Positions 1 through 10,967 of a DNA stretch of 64,000 nucleotides are shown here, piece by piece (position 1 is the first letter of the stretch; each line of letters starts with the position of its first letter). The translations under genes and the position numbers were made by a program. This DNA is from Glebionis coronaria (lineage: Eukaryota; Streptophyta; Magnoliopsida; Asterales; Asteraceae). The notes under the pieces were generated by a model, which had not been told where the DNA came from, searched no databases, and saw only the letters and a list, made by a program, of their open reading frames with translations. The DNA is taken from positions 360,486,639 through 360,550,638 of the forward strand of contig CM046879.1 of the NCBI GenBank assembly GCA_025667525.1, written 5' to 3'.

Positions 1-708
1 GGCCAAAAAGCCCATTTAATTAGACTATTTTAGGTTTTGGCCCATTTGAGGGCGTAATAGGGGTATTTAGGTATTTTCAAGTTCATTTCTGGTTTAATTA
101 GGTTAAAATAAACTAGTTTGCAAGGTTTTAGAATTTTTTTATAAATTTGATTTTTAATGTTATTTTAATATTTAATTTTGATTTTTAATCTTTTTTAATA
201 GATTTAATAGGTTTAAAGTTTGTGAAAAATACTTTTTAGTTTTACTAAGTCATTTTTGAGGTTTACAAATAGAAAAATCTTTATTTGGGCTTTTTATTAA
301 TTTATTTGATTTTTAGGGCTTTAATTAGCATTAAAAAATTAAATATTAATTAAATAAAAAGTTTGAACAAGTTTTGATCATTTGTAAACCCTAATTGGAT
401 TTTTTGTAATTTTTAGTAATTTTTTGTGAATTTTTAGAGTAATTTTCATTTTTACCTAGTTTTGCGTGATTTCGCGTTTTTTTGTCTTAGAGTAATTTAT
501 AATCGTAACCGTCATCATTTTTCATTTTCCCTTTTTCTCATCAATATTAATCTCAAATTTAACAAGTTTAACACACACCTTAATCTTCCTCGAGAACGAA
601 CTCACACAAGGGTCATAAGTGTTTACGTTTTCCTAAACGTACGCTTAGTGCATACCGCTTTATTAGCGCTTGTTTTTCCTAAAGCAAGTGTCTAATTTTA
701 CTACATCA
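1..708 (+). repeat. A3: 3' end of an Athila-type LTR
   Basis: The stretch carries the terminal layout seen at the ends of the A1 and A2 LTRs: a T-rich block with 'gggctttaattagcattaaaa', then 'gagaacgaact', then paired 'ttttcctaaacg' type motifs and an end in 'ctacatca'. The A2 LTR ends in 'tacatca' as well. No tRNA primer-binding site follows, so this is the end of a 3' LTR or of a solo LTR; the rest lies left of the window. No coding region is supported; the 77-codon reading frame at 462-695 is LTR sequence. The exact end (705 or 708) is uncertain. Confidence 0.7.
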
Positions 709-1174
709 AGTTGCACGAGTTTAAGGCATTTATCTATATATATATATGACTTGTCTGGGTGACAAGCTTGAGATGATTAAAATTCTTGTGTTCAAATGAT
801 GATTTGCAAAACCTATAGACTTGCTCAACCGTTGTGTTGATGATTTTAAGCATGTATTTCAGGTAATCAAGATGGATAGCAGCGGAGCATGCGAGGAGGG
901 AATTGGTGCTTACTTGTCTAAAGTTTTATATTATTTTCCATCCTTTGAAATGAACAAATGACTTATAAGTCTTTGATGAATGTGATGTGTTGGTAACGGT
1001 TTTTGGGACTAAACACTACTCTGATTTTATATATTTGGGATGGGAAACTTTTTAGACAAAGTTGCATATTATTTTAACGTCTCTTTTGAGGTCGTTGTCT
1101 ATGATTGTGTGTGATGTGCTATTAGTAGCGCCCAAATGTGGTATTCCGCTGCATGGTAATTTGGGGGTGTTACA
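709..1174 (+). repeat. L5: 3' end of an unrelated LTR
   Basis: The segment ends in 'gggggtgttaca', the usual 3' terminus of Ty3 chromovirus LTRs (compare 'ggggtgttaca' ending the G LTR at 35618). Its sequence does not match the G or T LTRs. It directly abuts the noncoding 3' part of the Sirevirus-like element, so it appears to be inserted there, and A3 appears to be inserted in it. Only the end is in view, so no target-site duplication can be tested. Confidence 0.55.
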
Positions 1175-1872
1175 GAGAGTTTGTATGTGTTTTAGAGATG
1201 AAAGATTTGTAAGCGTGATATGAACTCCAACTTCAAAGAGTTTATATAAAAACTTATACTGAATTTTGAAACTTTTTAATAAAACTTTTAAAGAAGTTAC
1301 AAACTTTTATGTTTTTTTTAACAAATGGCACAAACTCTCTCATTAATGTTCTACAAAAGTATGATTTTTCTGTCGACATGAAAAGGGACACGCCTCATGT
1401 GTCAGGAAGTTGTTGACTGTGGATGTGGACGTTTGAATTTCTAAAATAAATAATTTACACCTTTTGAAAGAATGTTTGTATTTATTCCAAAGAAATATAA
1501 TGCCATTTAATTTTTTGAAAACACATGATTGATTTGTTTTTTAAAGGTTGTTGGTCAGATATGTTGAATCTGAAGGGTATACTTGTGAGCTTTAGTGCAT
1601 CAGATGAGGCGACAAAGCCCCATATACATGTTCACATAGGTGAACAAGACATATGAAATTGCACGTCCTCTACTTAGGCCTAGATACTCATTTGTATAAA
1701 ACTTTGTTCAGAATGCTAAAGGAATACTAATGAATTTTTATTAGTTGTTCAGCTTCAGTGTGTCAGATAAGATGACAAAACATCATGTACACAATCACAT
1801 AACATGAAATAGACACATGACATTACACACTTCATTACTCAGACAATGCTACTTCATAATAATAAAAAAGAG
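1175..1872 (-). other. S: 3' noncoding region
   Basis: This is roughly 700 bp between the RNase H end and L5. No convincing reading frame is visible. Two diverged passages (around 1580-1650 and 1745-1815) share phrases such as 'ttcagtgtgtcagat/tttagtgcatcagat', 'gacaaa' and 'atgta cac/catg...tcaca', suggesting an old internal duplication of about 160 bp. Long 3' untranslated regions are usual in Sireviruses. Confidence 0.5.
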
Positions 1873-2331
1873 TTAGGAAATGCTGAACCTTAAGACTTCT
1901 TCAGTAATTGTTAAACGTTCAAGTTTTATATCATCAATGTTTAGCATACCAACCTCCATTATCAATCTTTTGAAAGTTGGTTCATACAATGGTTTGGTGA
2001 AGATATCAGCCAATTGGTATTGAATGGGGATGAAATGTAATTTAATGTCCCCTTTCACAATGTGATCTCTGATAAAATGATATCTGATATCAATGTGTTT
2101 TATTCTTGAGTGGCGGACTAGATTATTGGATATTTCAATAGCACTAGCGTTATCACAAAAGATTGGTACCTTTTTATATTCTGTGTCATAATCAGCTAGT
2201 TGGCTTTTCATCCATAAAACATTCGCACAACATCCAACAGCAGCCACATAGTCAGCTTCTGCTGAAGACATGGCAACTGATTGTTGCTTTTTAGCACTCA
2301 ACACACAAGTTTGCCACCCAGAAATTAGCAT
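1873..2331 (-). pseudogene. S: Ty1-copia RNase H domain, C-terminal end of pol
   Basis: The 152-codon frame contains the typical copia RNase H end: SSAEADYVAA, a CDNASAIEIS block, the HSRIKHIDIRYHFIRD block and QLADIFTKPL near the C-terminus. RNase H degrades the RNA strand of the RNA-DNA hybrid made during reverse transcription in the cytoplasmic particle. The first residues are not a true start; the frame is the continuation of RT, which is out of frame upstream of position 2331. Within this segment the reading frame is open to a natural-looking stop, so this is the best preserved part of S. The motifs match the family well; only the lineage name is an inference. Confidence 0.85.
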
Positions 2332-3516
2332 GCACCAGAAGTTCTTCGTTTGTCCAAATTACATCCAACATAGTCAAAGTCCGAGTACCCTTTGAGATCA
2401 AATCCTAAGGAGTTGGGGTACCATAAACCTAGACTTGTTGTACCTTTTAGGTATCTGAAGATTCTCTTTATATCAGTAAGGTGTGATTCCTTTGATTTTG
2501 CTTGTTACCTTGCATAAAGGCATGTAGAGAATTGAATGTCAGGCCTGCTTGTTGTTAAGTACATGAGTGAACCAATCATACCTCTATACTCAGTCTCATT
2601 GACTGATTGTCCATTGAGATCAGGTCCTAAGTTGAAAGGGGGTACCATTGGTGTTTTTACCGAAGCACAACTGAAATCATACTTCTTCAGCAGATCCTTG
2701 ACATATTTTTCTTGATTGATGGAAATGCCTTAGTCAGATTGTTTTATATGAAGACCAAGGTAGTATGTGAGTTCTCCCATCATACTCATCTCAAACTTGT
2801 TGGTCATGAGCATGGCAAATTATTTTCAAAGTTTCAAGCTTGTTGAACCAAAGATGATGTCATCCACATAAATTTGTACCAGAATGGTGTTAGTTTTAGA
2901 TTTCTAGATGAACAAGGTGCTATCCATTTTTCCTCTGAAAAATTTATGTTTAATGAGAAATGTTGAGAGAGATTCATACCATACCCTTGGGGCTTGCTTC
3001 AATCCATACAAATCTTTTTAAAACTTGTAGACATGATTTGGATATTTACTACTCTCAAAGCCAGGAGTCTGTTTGACATAAACTTCTTCTTAGGTCACCA
3101 TTTAGGAATGCACTTTTGACATCCGTTTGGTAGATGGTGAAGTTCATGTAAGTGGCATAAGCAAGGAAGATACGTATGGCTTCCATACGTGCTACTGGAG
3201 CAAAAATTTGATCAATATCAACACCAGGTTCTTGATTGAATCCTTGAGCTACCAGCCGAGCTTTATTTTTGGTCACCACATTGGTTTCATCTTTTTTGAG
3301 TTTCTAAACCCATTTGGTGTCAGTGGTTGATTTACCATACGAAAGAGGAACCAATTTCCAGACTTTATTTCTTTCATATTGATTCAGTTCCTCTTGTATG
3401 GCATCCACCCATCCAGGGTGAGTAAGTGCTTCAGAAATATTTGTAGGTTCAATTTTTGAGAGAAAATATACATAGAGACATTCACCAGGTGAAGCAGCAC
3501 TTAATTTCTTTTCCAT
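2332..3516 (-). pseudogene. S: Ty1-copia reverse transcriptase, frameshifted
   Basis: Reading leftward from 3516, the N-terminal RT block is visible (HPGWVDAIQEELNQYERNKVW, then a stop near 3304), then KNKARLVAQGFNQ and FAPVARMEAIRIFLAYATYMNF with VKSAFLNG (3279-3055). Further on, in shifted frames, the QAPR-W-ES and YVDDIIFGS blocks can be read; the YVDD codons lie at 2870-2859. YVDD carries two of the catalytic aspartates of the polymerase. At least three interruptions separate these blocks, so no RT could be made. It sits in normal copia order, downstream of integrase and upstream of RNase H. Confidence 0.8.
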
Positions 3517-3810
3517 AGATCTAGTAACTCTACCTTCTCAAGGATTGCGTATTATGTTCACCAGCTGAATGTGAGTATTATTAGTCCAAGATTTTTGTGG
3601 AGTTGGTGAATAAGCACTGGTATCATGAAAAGAGCTAGAGCTTGGAAGCCCATGACATGGAATTGGAGTTGGACTGTCTCTAGTGTCTACTTAAGGATAT
3701 TCCATAGACAAAGGTTCAATCATTGAAGGGCTTTCCTCTTGTTTAGAGAAAATGTTTCCAAGACCTAGTTCTCTTGAGACAACTAGAGAGCTTTGATTAA
3801 AAGGCTCAGA
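3517..3810 (-). pseudogene. S: decayed pol linker between integrase and RT
   Basis: This Ser/Pro/Glu-rich stretch carries fragments such as SLVVSRELGLGNIF in one frame and several stops in all frames. In copia elements this position is the variable linker between integrase and RT. Nothing catalytic is expected or seen. Confidence 0.45.
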
Positions 3811-4860
3811 TTATTCATTTGAAGCTTGCTGATCATTTTGATAATTTGTTTGAGCTTGTAGATCATTTTGATCATTTGTTTGAGACTGATCATTTTGATC
3901 ATTTGATTGAGACTGATCATTTTGATCATATGATTGAGACTTATCATTTTGATCATTTAATTGACAACCATCAGTATTTGATACTGAAGGATTTACTTTT
4001 GTAGGACTTATCATATCTTTAAATGGATCAATATGAGGAACTAAATTGTTTGTTTGGTATCTTTGAGAAGGCTCATAATCTTGAAATTCATCAGATGAAT
4101 AATTGTGAGATTCATGAATATGAACTTCATCATCTGATGGATTTGTAAATTTGAGAGCTTTAGAGCTTTTCTTTGTTAGAAAATATACCCAGGTGTACCT
4201 AGAGTACTCATCAACAATGACAAGTGTATATTTTTCATGACAAATGGCCCTAGGTGATATTGGGCCAAACAAGTCCCTGTGAAGTAGATGCAGACTTTCT
4301 TTAATTGAGAAAGTTTGTTTTGTTTTAAAACTGGCCCTTTGGAGCTTCCCTTTTTCACATGCTGAGCGTGGTTTGTCCTTAGAATAGACAAGTGAAGGAA
4401 GACCAATAACAAGATTTTGTTTTGCCAACAGAGTGATTGTTTTGAAATTTAGATGTGAGAGCCTCTTATGCCAGAGCCAGTTAGTGATATTTGAAGCTCT
4501 AGCAATAAAGCATGTCTCCTGAGTAGAGTTCATGTTCATGACATAAACATCTATGACTCTAGGAGCAATCATCACAATTTCATGATTGGATTTGAAGATT
4601 GTACCTTTTTTGTCATAAAACAAAACTAGGTATTTTGCATCATAGAGTTGACTGGTGTTGATGAGGTTATGCTTCAATCCATTGACATATGCTACCCTTG
4701 AGAAAATTATACCATTGCATTTCACTAAACAAAATCCTTTAGTAGTAGCTGATGAGTTATCACCAAAAACTACTTTAGGATCTGGTTCCTCCTTTTACTT
4801 GTGCATATGACTTTTGGTTCCAGTCATTTTCCTTGAGCAGCCACTATCTAGGTACCAAAT
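3811..4860 (-). pseudogene. S: protease plus integrase with core deletion
   Basis: At 4860-4830 the protease active-site block WYLDSGCSRKMTG is visible (DSG catalytic triad), followed by a stop. The frame from 4725 then runs through the pre-integrase part (NLINTSQLYDAKY), the HHCC zinc region (WLWHKRLSHLNF, later CEKGK) and the first catalytic aspartate in LHRDLFGPI. It continues to YTWVYFLTKKSSKA, where it jumps straight to LKFTNPSDDEVHIHESHN, normally found well beyond the core. The second aspartate (the SDNGTEF block) and the catalytic glutamate are missing. The frame ends in a D/Q/N/S-rich repeated linker (periodic DQNDQSQ units, 3819-3960). Confidence 0.8.
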
Positions 4861-5424
4861 AGGCTTCCTGAGATCACATTGCACAAGTTACAGAAATGGT
4901 CAGTTTTGTTTTGAAATTTGCCTTTGATGGGTGGGTGTTTTATATCTAGAAGGAGTTCTATATCTGAAGGGTCCTTTTGATGATGATGAAGAATAGGATT
5001 TCTCAAAAGAAGAAGGAGAGGTTTGAACAGCATTTGCTTTCTTAGCCTGAAGGGCTTCACCTCTTCTAAACCACTCTATATGATTGTGATCAGATGTAGT
5101 GCGGACATTGCTTCCACATGTTTTACAATGTTTTTTAATAGAGTTTGGGTTCCTAGATTTGATGCCTCTTCTGAGAGAGATTACGCGATTAGGTCCATGA
5201 GTGTCATGGTCATAACTTCCACAAATGTTACAGACAGGGTAATAGTGACAATCATCTGAATGATGATTGCCCATACCATAATGAATACATGGTGGGAAAG
5301 GCATGTTTAGCTTAGAATGGGATGCTCTAGTGTTATGAGCATCATCACTAGTTTTAGAAAGTGTATATTCAGTATGTTCACAAGTGCGATGGTCAATTCT
5401 CTCAAATTTGGTACAATAAATCAC
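4836..5424 (-). pseudogene. S: Cys/His-rich segment before the protease
   Basis: The 174-codon frame at 5424-4900 shows a PVCNICGSYDHDTHG motif and KHCKTCGSNVRTTSDHNHIEW, two CXXC-containing zinc-binding-like motifs, followed by a Ser/Lys/Arg-rich tail. Equivalent extra Cys/His motifs are known to me between Gag and protease in Sirevirus-like elements of Asteraceae. The role is probably nucleic-acid binding. The segment is disconnected from Gag by a frame change near 5450. Confidence 0.6.
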
Positions 5425-5453
5425 TTTCAGGAAAGTTTCAGTGAGATGTTTGT

Positions 5454-6605
5454 TTAAACCACATAAATCACAAGCCCTTTTAATTGTGTCTTGTATTTAT
5501 AATGTAGAGAGTTTGAAGGTTCATCCCTAAATCGAGTTGGTGTTTGTTGTTTCTTGAGTTGTAATTTAAGATCATTGACCTCTTGCATGACAAGAGACAT
5601 TCTCTCATCTTCCTTAGTTCTATTATTCTTCAGTTTATTTGATGAAACTAAAGAAGTAGTTCCCTTATGAGAACCTTTAGCAGGAGCTGAAGAGTTCTTT
5701 GATGTGTCAATTTTGACATGCTTGGGAGCACTACTTTTGTATATTGTGTGAGACTTGATGATTGACATGATTGATTTTGGTCCAGTACAGGGTTCAGCAC
5801 CAGCTAACTTCTCCAGAGGAGGAAGTGGGGTGCTTACTTCATTCTCTAAATCATCTTCTAAGTCATCTTCAGTAACTGAAGACTCAACAAGTGCTGATGA
5901 ATAAGCATTTTCCTGAAACTCAGGGAGAAGGATACATCTAGTGTCATGATTTGGTAAGTTCTCTTCACCTGACCTTACAACGTCCAAGATCGAGCTACCA
6001 TCATAATTTGACGATTTGACAAAGACAATATCATGAGAGTTGGTGTTGTTGGATCCTTCAGCACCAATCATTTTCCTTTTTTGAGCAAGAATTTGTTCAT
6101 TGATGCATTGATTTACCCTATCATAGTTTCTAAGCCATGATTTCACAATATCTTTTGCTTCTTTTAGTTCAACTCTTAAAGATTTGTTTTCATCAATGAT
6201 TTCTTGTTTCAAATGTTGAAAAGTAAGTATATCAAGTTTAGCCTCTTTTAGCTCTATTAGCTTATTATCAAACTCATCAAGTTTAAGAACAATTTTATGA
6301 TATTTTTCAAGCAAATTATTTCTTTGTTCTTCAACAAGTTTTAGATCAATACACAGGTAATCAAAGAAAAATTTAATGTCATCATTATCTTCTAATTCAA
6401 GAAGAGTGTGTACCTTTTTGATTGTGATATTGACCCATTCCCCATTTTGATCACTTTCTTTGGCCACAACATTAAAGTTTGACCCTTCATCAGCAAGTGC
6501 CATCAACACTTTCAAATTCACCATTTCATCATCATCTGAAGAAACTTCGTCTTCATCCCATTCATAGACCTCAGCAACAAGTCCCTTGTTCTTTTCTTAT
6601 TTGGT
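5454..6605 (-). pseudogene. S: long coiled-coil Gag extension
   Basis: The main frame (6524-5454, 356 codons) begins with an acidic stretch and contains the block EWVNITIKKVHTLLELEDND. A heptad-like, Glu/Lys/Leu-rich region follows, from about residue 55 to 140 (VEEQRNNLLEKYHKIV, LKQEIIDENKSLRVELKEAK), then Ser/Thr/Pro-rich sequence. This is the C-terminal Gag extension of the SIRE lineage, which is predicted to form coiled coils in the particle. The acidic sequence continues upstream of the first Met (to about 6600), so that Met is not a true start. One continuous frame over more than 1 kb makes it one of the less damaged parts of S. Confidence 0.7.
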
Positions 6606-7751
6606 TTACTTTGGGGAAGATCCTTCAGTGCTGATTAGAGCCAGCCTAGCCTTGATCTCTCTATATTTAGCCTCGACGTCTTTTGCTGGCCTTAGTTCAG
6701 CTCTGTTCTGCTGATAAGAAGATGAAGCAATTTGCTTTTGTTGAAATGGAGATTGACCAGATGGTCTCGACTGAGCTAGTGAGGAGTAAGAGGGAATGGA
6801 TGTTTTGGAATAACAATACTTGGCAAAGTGACTAGGCAAACCACATTTAAAACACACAGTGTCAGCTGTGGCTTTTGTGGTGCTAGAGAACCTGCCTCCC
6901 TTCTTAAAGAACCTTCTAGACTTGGCCAGGAGAGCTCTTTCATGAAATTACTCTTGAAGGTTTTTCGAATATTCCTCACTAGTTCTTGTGTCCTCTTCAT
7001 CATCAGGACTATCTTGGTAGTCCTGAATGACAGCTTCACCGAAGAAGGCTGTTGACAAGGGTGTAGCAATTGTAAGTGCTTTATCTTGCTTGAGCCTTCA
7101 TAAATTCTATCAACTAAGTTTTCTTCATATTTTAGTTTCCCAATAAGAGAAGCTAGATCACAATCTTTAATGTGATTAGCGTTTCTAAAGCTTTTGCAAA
7201 AACTGAGCCACTTCTTTGGCAAGGTTAACAAAAACTATGTTGATTTCAAGTTTTGAAAGCTCAACACCATCATTTACCAATTCATTCATCAAAGATTTAT
7301 ATCTGGTGAACGTTTGAGTAAGGGTTTCCCCTTCTTTGTTTTTGAAAGTGTTGTACATAACCTTTAAGTCCATTACCCTTGTCTCCTTCACATCAGAGGG
7401 TCCCTCATGATACAATATAAGGTCCTCCCATGTAGATTTGGCTGCTTTACAACTCACAACAAAATTCATTTGTTCATTTGGAAGTACAGACATGATGAGA
7501 CTTTTGAGACGCTGATCTAGGTTAGCAGCTTTTCTCTCATCAACAGTCCATTGTACTTTAGTTTTTTAATTTTCCCCAATCATGGGAACAAATGGATCAT
7601 TTCTAATGATTCTAAGGAATTGGGGTTCGATTTCAACCATGTGGACAATGAACCTTTTATTCCAATTATTGAAGTTTGCTACCTCTAGAACATGATCAAC
7701 TTTGAGTTGGCCACCCCTGTACTATAGGGTTTGTGGTATTACTTTAGCCAT
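6606..7751 (-). pseudogene. S: Ty1-copia Gag (UBN2-type) with CCHC knuckle
   Basis: The likely start codon is at 7751-7749 (MAKVIPQTL, then a stop), 68 nt downstream of the primer site. The following blocks are the copia Gag core: VDHVLEVANFNNWNKR, SVLPNEQMNFVVSCKAAKSTWEDL and the conserved Thr/Arg motif TLTQTFTRYKSLMNELVNDG. A frame change near 7190 leads to DLASLIGKLKYEENLVDRIYE in another frame. Near 6857 the CX2CX4HX4C knuckle CFKCGLPSHFAKYC binds RNA in this family. At least two stops and two frameshifts make it non-functional. Confidence 0.8.
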
Positions 7752-7819
7752 GTTGGATCTTGATTGAAAACCTTAAAATGAGTAGTTTAATGAAAATAAG
7801 AGTTTAGATAATCAAACTA

Positions 7820-7830
7820 CTCTCATACCA
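7820..7830 (-). promoter_or_regulatory. S: primer-binding site, tRNA-Met type
   Basis: On the minus strand the sequence reads tggtatgagag, matching the plant initiator tRNA-Met 3' complement (tggtatcagag) with one mismatch. It lies two bases inside the LTR edge at 7833, the normal place for minus-strand DNA priming. Confidence 0.7.
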
Positions 7831-7832
7831 CT

Positions 7833-8202
7833 TGTTGGGTCATGAAATCATGTAATATAAACACGATTAGACCGATTAACTACTAGTACCACAACTTGTA
7901 CTTTTTAACGTCTAATTCATTATTAGTATATCTATACCAAAGAATTATATCCGGTTGTTTGCGGAATAACAATCGGGATTGAATGACAAGTTTCTCTCTT
8001 GATAAGCAAGAGAGGAAGAATCCCTAACTATACATTCTATGTGCATTTTGTGAAAGAATACTTAACCTATCTCTAGTTACAACATGAATATATATAGAAA
8101 AGAAAATCTAAAGCTTCCTAAGGAAGCTTTCACTTTAGTCCCATGTGCAGCCCATGTGCACCCATGCGCTCTTTCCTATCAAAGTACAAAAGTGAGTATT
8201 TT
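7833..8202 (-). repeat. S: 5' LTR, truncated by element G
   Basis: The LTR edge next to the primer site reads TGTTGGGTCA on the plus strand (LTR 3' end ...CCCAACA on the element strand). It continues for 370 bp until the G LTR begins at 8203. It contains a perfect inverted repeat at 8110-8130 (arms aaagcttcct / aggaagcttt around one base). The other part of this LTR should lie beyond the right end of the window, after element G. Confidence 0.7.
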
Positions 8203-8316
8203 TGTAAAACCCGCATATAAATTCCATGAACAGTACACTACGTAAACATACGAACCAATTAAAACTTTCGAATTATGTCATTTACACGTGTCACGAAAAT
8301 TGAATTCAGAAACTAC
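8203..8316 (+). repeat. G: first 114 bp of the 5' LTR
   Basis: This fragment starts TGTAAAACCCGCATATAAAT-like and matches the start of the G 3' LTR (40918 onward) with a handful of changes. The match stops at 8316, exactly where the O LTR starts. It shows that O was inserted into the G 5' LTR, whose remainder resumes near 33110. The five bases in front (8198-8202, 'atttt') are a candidate target-site duplication that can only be tested outside the window. Confidence 0.85.
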
Positions 8317-10948
8317 TAATAAGTGTGAGAAAACTCATCAGTTATGACCCGAAAATCACTTTAAACACAGCCAAATACATTATATTTAACTTTAAAATAT
8401 CATAATTACGCGTCTATTTGTGTTTGAGTGTTTCAGGTAAATAAGATGCATTTTGGAGCAAACACGCGTTTTCAAGGGATTTATCTGATAAAAGACGAAG
8501 AAAAAGACAAAAGCAAGCTTTGAAGGACCAATCATGCCATATTTACAAAGATAGAGGGCTTAAGTTGTAACTTTCATAAAGACAAAGGATGAAAAAGAGA
8601 TTTGCTTAAAATCTTTTAACACTTTTGATAAAAGATAATAATGTAGGGACTAAAGAGAAACAATATTTGTTTAACTTAATCTGGCCAAAGACAAGTGTAC
8701 GTCTTCATCAAACAAATGAAGAGAGAGAAAAAGAAGATAACAGATAATCGGTTTTTACACTTTTCTTCACCAAGAAATTTCAAATCAATCTCGAGAAGAA
8801 TTTACAAGGGATTATGAGAAGATTAAAGAAGCAAAGTTGATCTACATCCTCTCCTCTACAAGATGGTGATATTTAATTCGATCAAGATTCAAAAGAGAAG
8901 AAACGCCCAAATTCTGGAAAAGATGATGATGAACCTTAGGTGTTGCAACCTCGTATTTTCCACGTGGAAGAAGATTATTGGAAGCTACACATCACCGCTC
9001 TTCATCAACGTCTATATATACCCCAAACCCACTTCAATGTGATCCGGTTAGCTTAGGTGTTAGTTACACATAGTTAGTTAGATTAGGTGTAGTTAGTTTA
9101 ATTCTCAAAATAGTCACTCTTTGACTCTTAATCTGTTTTATTACTAGTTAATCAATCTTAACAGATTTAGTTAAGATACTTGTTATAAATGAAACTAATT
9201 ATGCCATTAATGGAATCTTCCTTTCGTCTTTAAGCTTAAGCTAGTAGACTATTAGATCATTATGAGCTTATGTTGTTCATCAATGTTCACGTAATAGTAG
9301 CTTATAGTTTGAAGCTCAGTTTTGTTTTGATATCAATCCAGTAATCAATGAGTTTTTATGTTTCTTAAAAGTTTTTGTTCAATCTATTTTGTAGAACTGA
9401 TAATTCCATAAGCTCATTGTAGCTTATGATTGTTAAGATGATATAAATACAGGTAATACAGATTAGGTATCGAATTGTTTTTCAGAGTTCACTCTAGTTC
9501 AAAAACCGTCAGCTTGATTTCAGTTTTGATAGGGTAGTCAAGCTTCTGAGTTGTGAAGTTGTTATTGTTGCTCATAAAGTTCACGAGTTCTTGTTAGCTG
9601 ATGAGGATTTTCTGTTAAAGCCTTCGATTTAGTTTTTTTTGAGATATTTCTATTAAGCTGTTAATATAGACAACATATATTTTGTTTCTTATTTTGGTTT
9701 GATTTTGCAGGTGTACTTTGAGTTTATGCAGGTTTTAAGATTCGTAGTTCAGAAGACTTAATCCAACAATAGCAGAAGGTCAGAAGTGGAGGTGTGTTTG
9801 GGTTATAGCCAGCTCAGCGCTGAGCTACTACATCAAAGGACTTAGCTACGGTTGTGCAGGTTAAGCGCATTTTATTCTCTCTACAAATGATAGTGTAATT
9901 TTCTGCGAATGCTGGAACAAGCTGATAGAATTTGTTGTGCATTGTCTTCTTGCTTTACACTTAATCCGATTTGAGCACTAGTTAGCTGTGTATAGATTAC
10001 TTGTTCTGCCTTGATTTTTAGAACATAGTTGTGCAACTTTTAGTTAGTTTTTGGTATATAACTTATGTTGGATCCTTTATGTAGAATATGTAAGTGGTGT
10101 TTGGTAGTTGGATTTAGTAGACTTCATTATTCATTTGATCTTTCACTAGTAAGTTGATATAGTCGAGTAGATAGTGTCACTGTAGTGGAGTATTGAACTG
10201 GTTGGAATTGATATTATTTTGAATAAAAACAAGTAGCTTAGTCAAAAGTTTTTACTTCTCATTCAAATAAATTAAAAAAAAAATCAACAACTCTTTGAAG
10301 TCGAATCATTCACATTCTGTGATAAATTTCATAATTTGAGAGTAATACACGTTTAGTCCTTTAGTTTGTATACTACTATTAGACTTACAGTCCAGATTCA
10401 GTTAGTGATAGATTAGTTAGTCCTTCCAGTTATTAATACTTTGCACTACTAGTCCTTTTAGGTTAACTGGATATTTCTAGCTTATTGGGCTTTGCATCTT
10501 GTTGGGCTTGGCAGTTTTTTTGTTTGGATTGTCCATATTATTAGTGTAGGATTAGTTAAAGTTTGAATTTGAAATTTTACAAATTTGCATTTGTAGTCTT
10601 ATAAATTTGTTTTAGTTTTATAAATTTTGATTTTCACTTTTAATAAAATTGCATTTTTGATTTACAAATATTAATTGTAGTTTTATATTTTGTAATTTTA
10701 CATTTGTAAAATAAGTTTACATTTTTCATTTTATTGATTTGTGCAATTAATTATCGTATATGCAATATGTTTTTAGAGTAGTACATATACGTAGTATTGA
10801 TATTATTTTTACATTTTTACTTGCTTTGTGTCAAGTAGTTTAGATTCCAAACAAGCTTTTATTACCAAAAACAATTAAGTCAAACATGAAAAGGTTAAGT
10901 CAATTCGATTAGACACCGATAAAAACGAACTTAAAAAGACAAATATTA
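8317..10948 (+). repeat. O: 5' LTR
   Basis: The first ~1.88 kb aligns with 29992-31872. It starts TAATAAGTG where the other copy has TGATAAATG, so the canonical TG was mutated here. The end is set by the primer-like site at 10951 and is uncertain by about 8 bp (ends either 'gaca' at 10941 or 'tatta' at 10948). It contains a perfect 16-bp palindrome at 9811-9826. It is AT-rich with no supported gene. Confidence 0.75.
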
Positions 10949-10950
10949 AA

Positions 10951-10967
10951 TGGAGCCGCTGCCGGTT
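10951..10967 (+). promoter_or_regulatory. O: degenerate primer-binding site, tRNA-Asp type
   Basis: The sequence tggagccgctgccggtt matches the plant tRNA-Asp 3' complement (tggcgccgttgccgggg) at most positions. A1 has an intact copy of this site at 16136 and A2 a three-mismatch copy at 46811, which places O in the same primer class. Confidence 0.6.

Larger units (their letters stand above)
1175..8202 (-). mobile_element. S: decayed Sirevirus-like Ty1-copia retrotransposon
   Basis: Read on the minus strand the order is partial 5' LTR (8202-7833), a tRNA-Met type primer site, UBN2-type Gag with a CCHC knuckle, a long coiled-coil region, extra Cys/His motifs, protease, integrase, RT and RNase H. 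The order protease-integrase-RT is diagnostic of Ty1-copia, and the long Gag with a coiled-coil extension is typical of the Sirevirus (SIRE/Maximus) lineage. All coding parts carry stops or frameshifts. The 5' LTR is cut at 8202 by insertion of element G; the 3' LTR is not in view because L5 adjoins the 3' noncoding part at 1174. Confidence 0.8.

Noticed and set aside
3819..4004. A His/Asp/Phe repeat protein (DHFDHLIE) on the plus strand
   Set aside because: It is the antisense shadow of the D/Q/N/S-rich linker repeat in the S pol frame.
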